From the NCBI GenBank assembly GCA_964460795.1, contig CAYWRU010000007.1:18247-82246 (forward strand): a stretch of DNA of 64,000 bases, in the 5' to 3' direction. Within the stretch, counting starts at the first letter, position 1, and each line of letters starts with the position of its first letter. Positions 17,193 through 25,426 of this stretch are shown here, one piece after another. The DNA is from CAZOOM01 sp964460795. GTDB taxonomy: Bacteria; Omnitrophota; Omnitrophia; Omnitrophales; Aquincolibacteriaceae. Both the position numbers and the translations under genes were made by a program. The notes under the pieces are model-generated. The model was given only the letters and a program-made list of their open reading frames with translations. It did no database searches and was not told the DNA's origin.

Positions 17193-18128
17193 ATGAAAAC
17201 TGTTGACTCGATCGGGGTTGAACTTCGGGAGCTGCTTGTGCAAGCTGTGCGCAAGCGGCCCTTTGAGGCTATTTTATTTTCCGGAGGATTGGACAGCTCC
17301 ATTGTGGCGGCGTTAAATCCTAAGGCAGCGGGCATTACCGTGAGTCTGGAAAATGAGGCAGAGGATATTTCCTATGCCAACCGCCTTGCTCAAACTCTCG
17401 GCATGCGGCACATTCATCGTCCGGTCTCGCGCGAAGAAGCGATTCAGGCTCTCCCCGAAGTGATTCAGATTTTGAAGTCCTTTGATCCCGCGCTGCCCAA
17501 TGATCTTGCCGCCTATTTCGGACTTCTGAAAGCGCGCGGCATGGGATTTCATACCCTCGGCACCGGAGACGGAAGCGACGAACTCTTTGGCGGCTACTCC
17601 TTTATGGCGGAGCTGGAAAATTGTGAGGCTTATATCGCTCGCATGTCAAAAACCATGAGCTTTAGTTCAAACACCCTGGCCGAATTTTTGGGGCTGGAGC
17701 TTAATCAGCCCTTTTTGGATTCAGATGTTTTTGATCTGGCACTCAAGATTCCAATCAGCGAAAAGATTCGAGCGGATCACGGCAAGACGTGGGGCAAGTG
17801 GATCTTGCGCAAAACTTTTGAATCCATGCTTCCGCCGGAGCTTGCGTGGCAGAGCAAACGTCCTTTGGAAATTGGATCCGGGATGACGCGGCTTCGCGAA
17901 ATCATTGAGTCTAGAGTCAGCGACCATGATTTTCAGGCCGGGCGCGGGAAGATGCATTTTTTTAATAAGGAGCACTTCTATTATTACCGGATTTATCGAG
18001 AGGTTGTTGGAGAAATTCCACTGCCTCAGGCCAATGAAAAAATTTGTCCCGGATGCGGGACCGGTGTGAATCTTAAAAAATTCCACTGCAAACTTTGCGG
18101 TTACGTCATGGATTGGAGGAGTGTATGA
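17193..18128 (+). CDS. PP-loop asparagine synthetase-like protein with zinc ribbon
   Basis: A 311-residue protein with an AsnB-type ATP-pyrophosphatase core: LFSGGLDSS near residue 30 is the PP-loop, and GTGDGSDELFGGY is the second synthetase signature. There is no N-terminal glutaminase domain, so it cannot hydrolyse glutamine itself. The C-terminus carries a small zinc ribbon (CPGCG...CKLCGY). It starts three bases after the receptor stop and overlaps the DUF71 gene by four bases. Its place inside a corrinoid-uptake operon suggests an ATP-dependent amidation or related modification during corrinoid salvage; the substrate is unknown. Confidence 0.8.
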   Translation: MKTVDSIGVELRELLVQAVRKRPFEAILFSGGLDSSIVAALNPKAAGITVSLENEAEDISYANRLAQTLGMRHIHRPVSREEAIQALPEVIQILKSFDPALPNDLAAYFGLLKARGMGFHTLGTGDGSDELFGGYSFMAELENCEAYIARMSKTMSFSSNTLAEFLGLELNQPFLDSDVFDLALKIPISEKIRADHGKTWGKWILRKTFESMLPPELAWQSKRPLEIGSGMTRLREIIESRVSDHDFQAGRGKMHFFNKEHFYYYRIYREVVGEIPLPQANEKICPGCGTGVNLKKFHCKLCGYVMDWRSV

Positions 18129-18781
18129 AGGCGTTTGTTTCCTGGAGCGGCGGAAAAGACTGTGCACTTGCCTCGTGGCGGGTGATGCAGGATCCGAAGA
18201 TTCAAGTGACGCATTGGGTCAATATGCTTTCCGATGACGGCGAGCACTCCCGGTCTCACCGATTGACGAGCGGACTTTTGAAACTTCAGGCCGAGTGTGC
18301 GAACGTCAAACTGGTTCAGAGGCAAGCGACTTGGAATGATTACGAGACGCAGTTTAAAATCGCTTTGGCTGATCTGAAAAAAGAAGGACTCGAAGCCGGT
18401 ATTTTTGGGGATATTGATCTTGTGCCGCACCGCGATTGGGTCGAAAGGGTTTGTGCGGAAACGGGACTGAAGGCCATTTTGCCGATTTGGCAGGAGCCGC
18501 GTGAAAAATTATTACAGGAATTCATGAAGGCGGGTTTTAAATCTAAAATTGTGGTCACCAATGCCAAGTATTTAGGAGAAGAATGGCTGGGCCGGGAAAT
18601 CGACGGACAATTGATCCAGGATTTGGTTAAAAAAGGCGGCGTGGATTTGTGCGGAGAAAACGGGGAGTATCATAGTTTTGTTTATGACGGACCGTTTTTC
18701 AGAAAACCGGTGCCGCATCAGAATGGCCAAAAGCAATCTCACGAAGGATACTGGTTCTTAGATATTTTAAGCAGCACTTAA
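18125..18781 (+). CDS. DUF71/ATP_bind_4 PP-loop protein, B12-salvage type
   Basis: A protein of 218 residues with the N-terminal PP-loop SWSGGKDCALA, an internal GDIDLVPHRDW segment and the family C-terminal motif GENGEYHSFVYDGP. The start ATG 18125 follows GGAGGAGTGT and overlaps the previous stop. Comparative genomics of DUF71/COG2102 has separated a diphthamide synthase group (archaea and eukaryotes) from a bacterial group linked to B12 salvage; the neighbours here (BtuB-like, BtuF, BtuC, BtuD) place this protein in the second. It presumably activates a carboxylate with ATP for amidation. The reaction is not shown by the sequence. Confidence 0.85.
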   Translation: MKAFVSWSGGKDCALASWRVMQDPKIQVTHWVNMLSDDGEHSRSHRLTSGLLKLQAECANVKLVQRQATWNDYETQFKIALADLKKEGLEAGIFGDIDLVPHRDWVERVCAETGLKAILPIWQEPREKLLQEFMKAGFKSKIVVTNAKYLGEEWLGREIDGQLIQDLVKKGGVDLCGENGEYHSFVYDGPFFRKPVPHQNGQKQSHEGYWFLDILSST

Positions 18782-18799
18782 AAAGGCGAGGACAAAGAA

Positions 18800-19669
18800 T
18801 TGTCAGCTAAAAAGTTAAAAAGGTTTTTTCTGTGTACGCTAAGCCCCATGCTCCTTGCTCTATGCATAGGCTTTAACGCCCAGGTTTTGACGGAAGAAGT
18901 TCGCATCCCGCAGCGTATTGTGTCGCTCAGCCCGAGTGTGAGCGAGTCGATCTACCTTCTTGGTGCGGAGGATTCTCTGGTGGGCCGTACCGAATACTGC
19001 ATCCGTCCCGAACCCATTTTAAAAAAAGAAGTGGTCGGCGGAGTGGTGGATGTGAATGTGGAAAAGATTGCCTCTCTGAAACCGGATTGGGTGATAACTT
19101 CTGCCATGATAAGCCTCCGGGATAAGCAGATGATGGAGAAACTGGGGCTCCGGATCAAAGAAATTAAAACGGCAAGAAATTATGAGGAAATGTGCACTCA
19201 ATTTATTGAACTCGGTGTGCTTCTCGGCAAGGAAAAAGAGGCAAATACTCTGGTACTGCAGTCTAAGGCAAGCGTGGAAGCCATAAGGACTCAGTCCCAA
19301 GCCCTTCCTAAAATCAATGTTTTCTTCCATCTCAGTCAGAACCCTTTGATTACCGTGACCCGCGAGTCCTTCATTAATGATATTATTGAATTCGCCGGCG
19401 GGCAGAATATTGCCCGGGACGCCGCGAGCGCTAGGATTTCCCGGGAAGCTGTGCTGAAAACGGATCCGGATGTTATTATGATTGCCACCATGGGTCAGGC
19501 CGGGGATAAGGACAAGGACGTCTGGATGCAGTACGACTTTTTAAAGGCCGTTCGCCAGCATCACGTTTACCGGGTGGATCCCTATGCTTTTTGCAGTCCC
19601 ACGGTAAAAAGTTTTCCCAATGCGGTACAAGAATTAGCAAGGATCATTCATGCCGAGGATCCAAAATAA
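18800..19669 (+). CDS. btuF: periplasmic corrinoid-binding protein, BtuF-like
   Basis: A 289-residue substrate-binding protein of the BtuF/FhuD fold: RIVSLSPSVSESIYLLGA at the start of the mature domain, KPDWVITSA, an NDIIEFAGGQNIA segment and a final SPTVKSFPNAVQEL. The N-terminus (LKRFFLCTLSPMLLALCIG) is a signal peptide. The start appears to be TTG 18800, spaced behind GGCGAGGA; no better ATG exists before the hydrophobic core. The 3' end overlaps the permease gene by 20 bases. It would deliver corrinoid from the outer-membrane receptor to BtuCD. Confidence 0.88.
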   Translation: MSAKKLKRFFLCTLSPMLLALCIGFNAQVLTEEVRIPQRIVSLSPSVSESIYLLGAEDSLVGRTEYCIRPEPILKKEVVGGVVDVNVEKIASLKPDWVITSAMISLRDKQMMEKLGLRIKEIKTARNYEEMCTQFIELGVLLGKEKEANTLVLQSKASVEAIRTQSQALPKINVFFHLSQNPLITVTRESFINDIIEFAGGQNIARDAASARISREAVLKTDPDVIMIATMGQAGDKDKDVWMQYDFLKAVRQHHVYRVDPYAFCSPTVKSFPNAVQELARIIHAEDPK

Positions 19670-20660
19670 ATTATTCGTGGGGCTGGCTTGGATATCCGGC
19701 CTTTCCTTTCTCATCCTTCTAAGTGCGGCGATTTCTCTGTCGGTGGGGCCGGCAGGCATTCCTCTCCAAAAAATTCTTCCCATTCTTCAAAGCGGCCAAG
19801 GCACCATGGATTATGGAATTCTGGTGGATGTCCGTTTTCCAAGAATCTTGCTGGGGTTTGCCATTGGCGGCGCACTCAGTTTGGCAGGCGTCATGCTTCA
19901 AGGCATGTTCCGTAATCCGCTCGTTGAACCGTACACGCTTGGGATTTCGGGAGGAGCAGCGCTCGGTGTTTCAGCGGCGCTTCTTCTGGGACTTCAGGGT
20001 CTTTCCATCTGGTCCATGCCTTTGGCAGGTTTTTTGGGCGCAGCGGCCATCATTCTTCTCGTTTATTTTCTCAGCATGCGCGAAGGCCGTTTTCAACTCC
20101 AGGAACTTTTACTTACGGGTGTTATGGTGAGTTTTATTGCATCGTCTCTGATCATGCTCATCATGGCGCTGGCCAGTACGGACGATCTTCACGGCATTAT
20201 TTTCTGGATCATGGGTTCGCTTGAAGAACCCAATATGATTTTGATCCGGATTATCCTGACACTGTCTATTTTTCTCCTCGGGGTTTCATTTTTCTTCAGT
20301 TCGGATTTGAATGCGCTGTCGCTAGGTGAAGAAGATGCGCTGCATTTGGGCGTGCGCGTGGAGCGGACGAAAATCATCTTGTTTTTACTTGCCTCACTTT
20401 TGACAGGGATGAGTGTTTCCGCCGCGGGCGTGATTGGCTTTGTAGGGCTTGTGGTGCCGCATTTTATGAGAATGTGTGTGGGGAATGATCACCGGATTTT
20501 GCTTCCCGCATCCTATTTGGCCGGCGCAGTTTTTCTTATTTTTTGTGATACGTTGGCCCGCACCTTGATCGCGCCGCTCGAACTTCCGGTGGGTGTGATC
20601 ACCGGAATTTTAGGCGGATCCCTTTTTGTCTGGGTTCTTTCAAAGCGTAAAATAGGCTGA
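19650..20660 (+). CDS. btuC: corrinoid/iron-type ABC permease, BtuC/FecCD family
   Basis: A hydrophobic protein of 336 residues with the many membrane helices of the FecCD/BtuC family. The recognisable blocks are DVRFPRILLGFAIGGALSLAG near residue 55, FRNPLVEPYTLGISGGAALG, and the C-terminal GVIGFVGLVVPHFMR with ELPVGVITGILGGSLFVWVL. ATG 19650 lies inside the end of btuF, indicating translational coupling, and the ATPase gene follows eight bases after the stop. Two copies would form the inner-membrane channel with BtuD. Confidence 0.9.
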   Translation: MPRIQNKLFVGLAWISGLSFLILLSAAISLSVGPAGIPLQKILPILQSGQGTMDYGILVDVRFPRILLGFAIGGALSLAGVMLQGMFRNPLVEPYTLGISGGAALGVSAALLLGLQGLSIWSMPLAGFLGAAAIILLVYFLSMREGRFQLQELLLTGVMVSFIASSLIMLIMALASTDDLHGIIFWIMGSLEEPNMILIRIILTLSIFLLGVSFFFSSDLNALSLGEEDALHLGVRVERTKIILFLLASLLTGMSVSAAGVIGFVGLVVPHFMRMCVGNDHRILLPASYLAGAVFLIFCDTLARTLIAPLELPVGVITGILGGSLFVWVLSKRKIG

Positions 20661-20667
20661 GGCGTAT

Positions 20668-21468
20668 GTGCTTGAAGTAAAAAACTTAATCGCCGGATAC
20701 GGCAAAAAAATAGTTTTGAAGGACGTGAGTTTTGGACTCACCTCCGGAGATTTCTGCGGCGTCATCGGGCCCAATGGATCGGGCAAATCCACTCTTTTAC
20801 GTGCCCTGACCCGGGTCGTGAAACCTTCCTCCGGGCTCATTTTATGGAATGGAAAGGATTCGTGTTTGATTGATCCGGTGGATTTAGCGCGCCAGATTGC
20901 GGTAGTTTCCCAAATTCCGCCTCTCTATCCCATCACGGTTTCAGATTTTGTCATGTTAGGCCGCACGCCTTTCAGAAGCCGGCTGCAGTTTTGGGAAACT
21001 CGGAAGGATCGGGAAGCGGGGGAACATGCCATGCGGGTCACGGATGTGGAAAAGCTTAAAGACCGGACACTTGATCAACTGAGCGGGGGAGAGCGTCAGT
21101 TGGTGATGATCGCGCGAGCCATTGCCCAGGAGCCCAAAGTACTTCTACTCGATGAACCCACCTCTCATTTGGATATTTCGCACCAAGTCAGAGTCTTGGA
21201 TCTGCTTCGCAGAATGAATCGCCAGCTCGGACTTACCGTGGTCATGGTCCTACATGATCTGAATTTGGCCAGCGAATATGCTGAAAAATTACTGCTGATT
21301 TCAGAAGGGCGGGTGCATACAATAGGGACGCCGGATGAGGTGTTAAATTATCGGGCAATCGAGGAAGTTTATAAAACTATGGTGGTGGTCCGGCAAAATC
21401 CGATCTCCAAAAAACCCTGTGTCTTCCTCGTATCGGAAGATGTCCGTTCAAGGAATAAAATCCAATGA
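20668..21468 (+). CDS. btuD: ABC transporter ATPase, BtuD/FepC type
   Basis: A 266-residue ATPase with Walker A GPNGSGKST, signature LSGGERQ, Walker B VLLLDEPT and the switch histidine in VMVLHDLN. It begins at GTG 20668 behind TGAGGCG; the ATG two bases earlier is out of frame. The ORF ends in the ATGA shared with the tonB start. It energises the preceding permease. It is the only ABC ATPase gene in the window, which matters for the ZnuAB pair downstream. Confidence 0.92.
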   Translation: MLEVKNLIAGYGKKIVLKDVSFGLTSGDFCGVIGPNGSGKSTLLRALTRVVKPSSGLILWNGKDSCLIDPVDLARQIAVVSQIPPLYPITVSDFVMLGRTPFRSRLQFWETRKDREAGEHAMRVTDVEKLKDRTLDQLSGGERQLVMIARAIAQEPKVLLLDEPTSHLDISHQVRVLDLLRRMNRQLGLTVVMVLHDLNLASEYAEKLLLISEGRVHTIGTPDEVLNYRAIEEVYKTMVVVRQNPISKKPCVFLVSEDVRSRNKIQ

Positions 21469-22094
21469 ATCAGTTAGAAGCGGCGTCGCATCTTAATTTT
21501 TTTAAGCCTGCGCTTGCACTCTCGGTGCTGGCTCATGCCGCTTTTTTTGTGCCTGTTTATTTATCTGCTCCAAGTGTCAGTGTTGAGCCCGGGATCTCCA
21601 GCCTTTCGCTGGTCTTAGAGGAACAGGCTGCACCTGAGAAATCAAAGCCTGCCGAGACTCCCAAAGACGTGCCTTCGGTCACAGATTTTTCTGAAGATCC
21701 TGTCATGATAAAGTCTCTAAATCCTAAGGACAAAAAAGCAGAGACAAAAAAGGGAGTCAAAGAATCAAGGCGCATTGTGGCGGTTGCCTCGGATGGGGCG
21801 ATTCAAGAAGCGCATCCCGATATGCCGCAGAATAAAGCGCCGGAGTATCCCCGGGAAGCCCGTGAAAAAGGCTGGGAAGGGCTCGTGGTTCTTAAGGTGC
21901 ATGTTCAGAACAATGGAAAGGTCTCCCTCGTGGAAGTGGAACGCTCCTCAGGCCATTTGGTTTTAGACGAATCGGGTGTGAAGGCTGTGCGATCATGGCG
22001 ATTTTTACCCAGCCGAATTGGCCCGATGGCGTTTGATTCCTGGATCCGCGTACCGCTTCAATTTGTCCTGCAAGATGAAGCTCAGAAATCATAA
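21465..22094 (+). CDS. tonB: TonB energy-transducing protein
   Basis: A 209-residue protein with one N-terminal membrane helix (LALSVLAHAAFFVPVYL), a Pro/Lys/Glu-rich periplasmic spacer, and a C-terminal TonB domain beginning at NKAPEYPREAREKGWEG, with LKVHVQNNGKVSLVEV and VRSWRFLPSR. It overlaps btuD by four bases. It couples the proton-motive force to the BtuB-like receptor. No exbB or exbD gene is present in the window, so these must be encoded elsewhere. Confidence 0.9.
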   Translation: MNQLEAASHLNFFKPALALSVLAHAAFFVPVYLSAPSVSVEPGISSLSLVLEEQAAPEKSKPAETPKDVPSVTDFSEDPVMIKSLNPKDKKAETKKGVKESRRIVAVASDGAIQEAHPDMPQNKAPEYPREAREKGWEGLVVLKVHVQNNGKVSLVEVERSSGHLVLDESGVKAVRSWRFLPSRIGPMAFDSWIRVPLQFVLQDEAQKS

Positions 22095-22139
22095 TCATTA
22101 AAGCTTCTTTTAGTTCCATCACATCAACAAGGAGTGAAT

Positions 22140-23684
22140 ATGAAAAACACGTTTAAAGCTTCTCTTAAAATAATGATGGGTCATCCCCGCGAAGGCGGGG
22201 ATCCAAGAAATGGATTCCCGACAAAAGCATTCGGGAATGACAAGTTGCTTCTTGGGGCGAAATATTTATTGATTACATTCATCGTTTTTTTATTAAGTCC
22301 GCATTTCCCGGTCTGGGCGAGCGAAGCGCAGATGATGGACTTGATTAATAAAATGCAGCAGGACATGTCCGAGATGCGTCATGTGATGGAGATGCAAAAT
22401 CAAAAAATTGTGAGCTTGGAGGGGCAAGTCCAAAGCCTTCATTTGCCTGCACCGAGCGGCGAAGGAACGGCCTCCGGTGAGGAGTCCGCGGTGTTTGCCA
22501 AAAAAGTGGATCAGGCGCTTGGCGGCAATGCGAAATGGCTGCGGGATATCAAACCCTGGGGCGATGTGCGTCTCCGTTATGAAGGAACGCAGTACAGGAG
22601 CGGTGATCCCAGCGAAACCGATGACCGTAATCAATTCCGCTTTCGTGTCCGCTACGGACTGGACAAAACGTTTACTCCCGAAATCAAGGCCGGGTTTGCG
22701 CTTGCTTCGGGGGAGACCAACGGCGGAGTCAATAGTACGCCGGGTTCAAACAATGTCTCGTTTGATAATAATTTTGGATTTAAACCCATCTGGATCGAGC
22801 GCGCGTACGCTGCCTATATGCCATCCTTTTTGGCGTCCAAATGGATTTTAGAAAAGACGGAAGTGACGGCCGGTAAAGTCCTGAATCCTTTTGAAAAAGG
22901 GAGCTCTGAAATGGTTTGGGACCGCGATGTGAAACCGGAAGGTGTTTATGAAAAACTGGATTTCAAATTGCTTGAATCGGATGATTTTAAACTGGCCGCT
23001 TATACTACGACCGGACAGTTTGTTTTAGATGAAGATACTACGGTTGGCGGAGACGCGAATCTTTATGCCTATCAAATGGGACTTGCGCCAAGTTTGAAAG
23101 TCCCGGGTCTGGAAAAACCCGTGGAATTTCTCTCCGCGGCTTCATTTTATGATTTCTCAAATTATGCCCGGAAAAACAATTTCACCATCAATGGGACTTC
23201 GCTTGCTCGTGGAAATTCCAATGCGGATGCAGTCACAACGGAGCTGGATGCCGGACGCTTTGAAATTCTCGATTTGTATCAAGAAATGACTGTGACGCTG
23301 CACAATATTCCGTCGCGGCTTTTTGTAGAATGGGTTCGCAATCCGGCTGACTCCGCAGATTCTGGAGTCCTTCATGACAGTAATGCTCATGCCTTTGGAA
23401 TCAAAGTTGGGCAGGCAGTGAAAAAGGGTGATTTGGAACTCGCTTATCAATACCGCCACTTGGGAGCCAACTCTTTAGTCGGAGCATTTTCTGACAGCGA
23501 TTTCGGGGATTCCTTAGGCGGCGCCAGTCACCGGGGCAGCGTGGTCAAGGCTGCTTACGCCTTAACCGACAATGTTACGCTTGGAGTCGGCGGATTTTTT
23601 CTGAATACGCTGAACAGCGGGACAGCAGGGAATATCGATCAGAATTCCAACCGCTTGACCGTTGATCTGAATTTGAAGTTTTAG
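22140..23684 (+). CDS. porin-like outer-membrane barrel with repeat-derived signal region
   Basis: An exported protein of about 514 residues. The start at ATG 22140 is five bases after AAGGAG; GTG 22134 overlaps that ribosome-binding site and is rejected. The N-terminal region is unusual: a GTCAT...ATGAC repeat (22180-22241) encodes HPREGGDPRNGFPTKAFG before the hydrophobic signal core LLITFIVFLLSPHFPVWA. The mature start has a coiled coil (MMDLINKMQQDMSEMRHVME), followed by a barrel with WLRDIKPWGDVRLRYEG and RFRVRYGLDKTF and a terminal LNLKF, typical of porins with an N-terminal periplasmic coiled coil. Substrate unknown. It lies 45 bases after tonB and may belong to the same transcript. 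Confidence 0.85.
   Translation: MKNTFKASLKIMMGHPREGGDPRNGFPTKAFGNDKLLLGAKYLLITFIVFLLSPHFPVWASEAQMMDLINKMQQDMSEMRHVMEMQNQKIVSLEGQVQSLHLPAPSGEGTASGEESAVFAKKVDQALGGNAKWLRDIKPWGDVRLRYEGTQYRSGDPSETDDRNQFRFRVRYGLDKTFTPEIKAGFALASGETNGGVNSTPGSNNVSFDNNFGFKPIWIERAYAAYMPSFLASKWILEKTEVTAGKVLNPFEKGSSEMVWDRDVKPEGVYEKLDFKLLESDDFKLAAYTTTGQFVLDEDTTVGGDANLYAYQMGLAPSLKVPGLEKPVEFLSAASFYDFSNYARKNNFTINGTSLARGNSNADAVTTELDAGRFEILDLYQEMTVTLHNIPSRLFVEWVRNPADSADSGVLHDSNAHAFGIKVGQAVKKGDLELAYQYRHLGANSLVGAFSDSDFGDSLGGASHRGSVVKAAYALTDNVTLGVGGFFLNTLNSGTAGNIDQNSNRLTVDLNLKF
22180..22241 (+). repeat. GTCATCCCC...GGGAATGAC element in a signal-peptide region
   Basis: Inverted termini GTCATCCCC and GGGAATGAC enclose two small hairpins: CCCCGCGAAGGCGGGG (22185-22200) and ATTCCCGACAAAAGCATTC (from 22214). 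It is translated in frame as part of the porin N-terminus. The same termini bound the intergenic copy at 54001-54113 and the coding copy at 12785-12850. Confidence 0.85.
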
Positions 23685-23718
23685 TTGTAAAATTCCGAAT
23701 TGAATATAGAATCCAGAA

Positions 23719-23997
23719 ATGTTTAGAAAAAATAAGTTTCTCTGGCTTCTATTCATTGTGCTGACGGTTGCAACCTTTGCCGTGCTTGGGTTCCATCATC
23801 ATGATCACGGACAGGATTCGGATCGTTGCCAGGTTTGTCAAAGTATCCGGGCTTTTTCTGTCTTAGTTGCATTCTTCATCGGAGTTTGGTTTCTTTCTGT
23901 TCTATCCGGAAAAAGATTTGTCCCTCAGATTTTTGAGCTTGCGTCTCTCTTCCACCCTTCCTCCAATCGGAACCGCGCGCCTCCCTCGGCTGTTTAA
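23719..23997 (+). CDS. small His-rich membrane protein of the metal cluster
   Basis: A 92-residue protein with two hydrophobic segments (FLWLLFIVLTVATFAVLGF and FSVLVAFFIGVWFLSVL) separated by FHHHDHGQDSDRCQVCQSI, a His/Asp/Cys-rich loop that could bind a metal ion. Similar short proteins with a His-rich segment and CxxC are often found beside metal transporter genes. It lies between two outer-membrane protein genes and upstream of a ZnuAB-like pair. I infer a role in zinc or related metal handling; no enzyme motif is present. The start ATG 23719 has only a weak ribosome-binding site. Confidence 0.65.
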   Translation: MFRKNKFLWLLFIVLTVATFAVLGFHHHDHGQDSDRCQVCQSIRAFSVLVAFFIGVWFLSVLSGKRFVPQIFELASLFHPSSNRNRAPPSAV

Positions 23998-24054
23998 ACA
24001 GCACCGTTTTTTTTTGAATCACCCTTTAGGGTGGTAACGTGTTTTGGGGGAGTT

Positions 24055-25413
24055 ATGTCTCATCGAACTTTATTAAGCGGCATTCTGCTGCTTGCTTTCA
24101 TCTGCTTTTTTGAACCCTTGCTCAGCGCAGAGGATATCGGGCCGACCGATTTGAGCCGTCAAATTACTGAACTTCAGCAGGGTATGTCTGCGTTACGGGG
24201 CGTTGTGAACGATTTACAAAAAACAGTCGCAAGTCAAAATCTGTTAATTCAAACGCAAGCTTCAAGACTGGAGGTTTTGGAAGGTCAAGGGGTACGGCCG
24301 GTTTCTCCGTCTGCGAGTTTATCCTTATCCGCGCCTTCGCGGGATGTTAAAACGGCAAGTGCCTTTAATCCCGAAATCGGAGTGGTGGGCACTGTCCAAA
24401 GTAAGCTGACTCAGAGCACTGAGGATGCAGAAGGCAACGATGCTGTCGCCTTAAAGGAGTTGGAGCTCAATTTTGCTTCGGTCGTCGATCCTTATTCGCG
24501 TTTGGATGCGATCCTTAGTTTTAATGACAATCTAGAAGATCAGAATGTGGATATTGAGGAAGCTTACTACACCAGGTGGGGCCTTCCTCTGGGTTTGACG
24601 GGACAGGCTGGAAAATTCCGGTCCAAAATCGGCAAAGCCAATCTGATGCATGCACACCAACTGGATACGGCGAACTATCCGCTCGTGATTCGAAATTTCT
24701 TCGGAGAGGAAGGTTTGGCTTCTTCGGGTTTCCGGCTTCAGGATTTGATTCCCAATCCTTGGGATCTTCCGCTGGAAGTGACGGGGGAAATTTTGCGTGG
24801 TAATAACGGGACTAGTTTCTCCGGAAAATCCCGCCGCCCGATCTTTAATACGCATCTTAAAACATTTTTTGAAACGTCTGAAGATACCGATTTGGAGCTC
24901 GGATGGACCACGATGTTTGGAGATGAAAATCCTCCTCGCATCGAATCCGTGGACGACGGCACCGGGACCGGAACCTTCGTTGATACGCTAGTCACTCCAG
25001 AGAAAGGGCAGGATCGTTACGGGGTTAAGGTTTTTGGAGCCGATGCGACCTGGAATTGGCAGCTTTCCGAAGGCCGGAAAATAAAATTTCAAAATGAGTT
25101 CTATTTTCAAAATCGAACGAATCAGGTCTTTTCCAACCGAAATCCCTGGGGATTTTATTCGCTTCTGGACTACCGGTTTTCACCCCGGTTCAGTGCCGGC
25201 ATCCGCTATGATTATCTCCAGCCTCTGGAAGCTCTGGGACAGGGATCCACGGTTGAAATCTCGCCTTATCTGACATTCTGGCAGAGCGAATTTGCCGATT
25301 TTAAACTTCAATATTCGCGTGTGATTGCCTCGGGAACGGGCGAAAAAGATGACAACGCTATTTATTTGACCGTTGATTTTATGATCGGCGCTCACAAACA
25401 TCCAGTTCAATAA
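24055..25413 (+). CDS. outer-membrane protein with N-terminal coiled coil, probable metal porin
   Basis: An exported protein of about 452 residues. ATG 24055 follows GGGGGAG; the in-frame codon at 24031 lacks such a site. A signal peptide (RTLLSGILLLAFICFFEPLLSA) is followed by a coiled coil (QITELQQGMSALRGVVND, then LQKTVASQNLLIQTQ) and a beta-rich barrel with EIGVVGTVQSKL, FRSKIGKAN, HAHQLDTANYPLVIR and a C-terminal YLTVDFMIGAHKH. It resembles barrel proteins encoded beside zinc ABC transporters. The ZnuA-like gene starts 13 bases after its stop, so the two are probably co-transcribed. Confidence 0.8.
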   Translation: MSHRTLLSGILLLAFICFFEPLLSAEDIGPTDLSRQITELQQGMSALRGVVNDLQKTVASQNLLIQTQASRLEVLEGQGVRPVSPSASLSLSAPSRDVKTASAFNPEIGVVGTVQSKLTQSTEDAEGNDAVALKELELNFASVVDPYSRLDAILSFNDNLEDQNVDIEEAYYTRWGLPLGLTGQAGKFRSKIGKANLMHAHQLDTANYPLVIRNFFGEEGLASSGFRLQDLIPNPWDLPLEVTGEILRGNNGTSFSGKSRRPIFNTHLKTFFETSEDTDLELGWTTMFGDENPPRIESVDDGTGTGTFVDTLVTPEKGQDRYGVKVFGADATWNWQLSEGRKIKFQNEFYFQNRTNQVFSNRNPWGFYSLLDYRFSPRFSAGIRYDYLQPLEALGQGSTVEISPYLTFWQSEFADFKLQYSRVIASGTGEKDDNAIYLTVDFMIGAHKHPVQ

Positions 25414-25426
25414 AAAGGGAAATGCC

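Noticed and set aside
24007..24033. T-run plus CACCCTTTAGGGTG hairpin as a terminator
   Set aside because: The T-run precedes the hairpin on the plus strand and no gene on the minus strand needs it; it may be an operator, but nothing supports a specific role.
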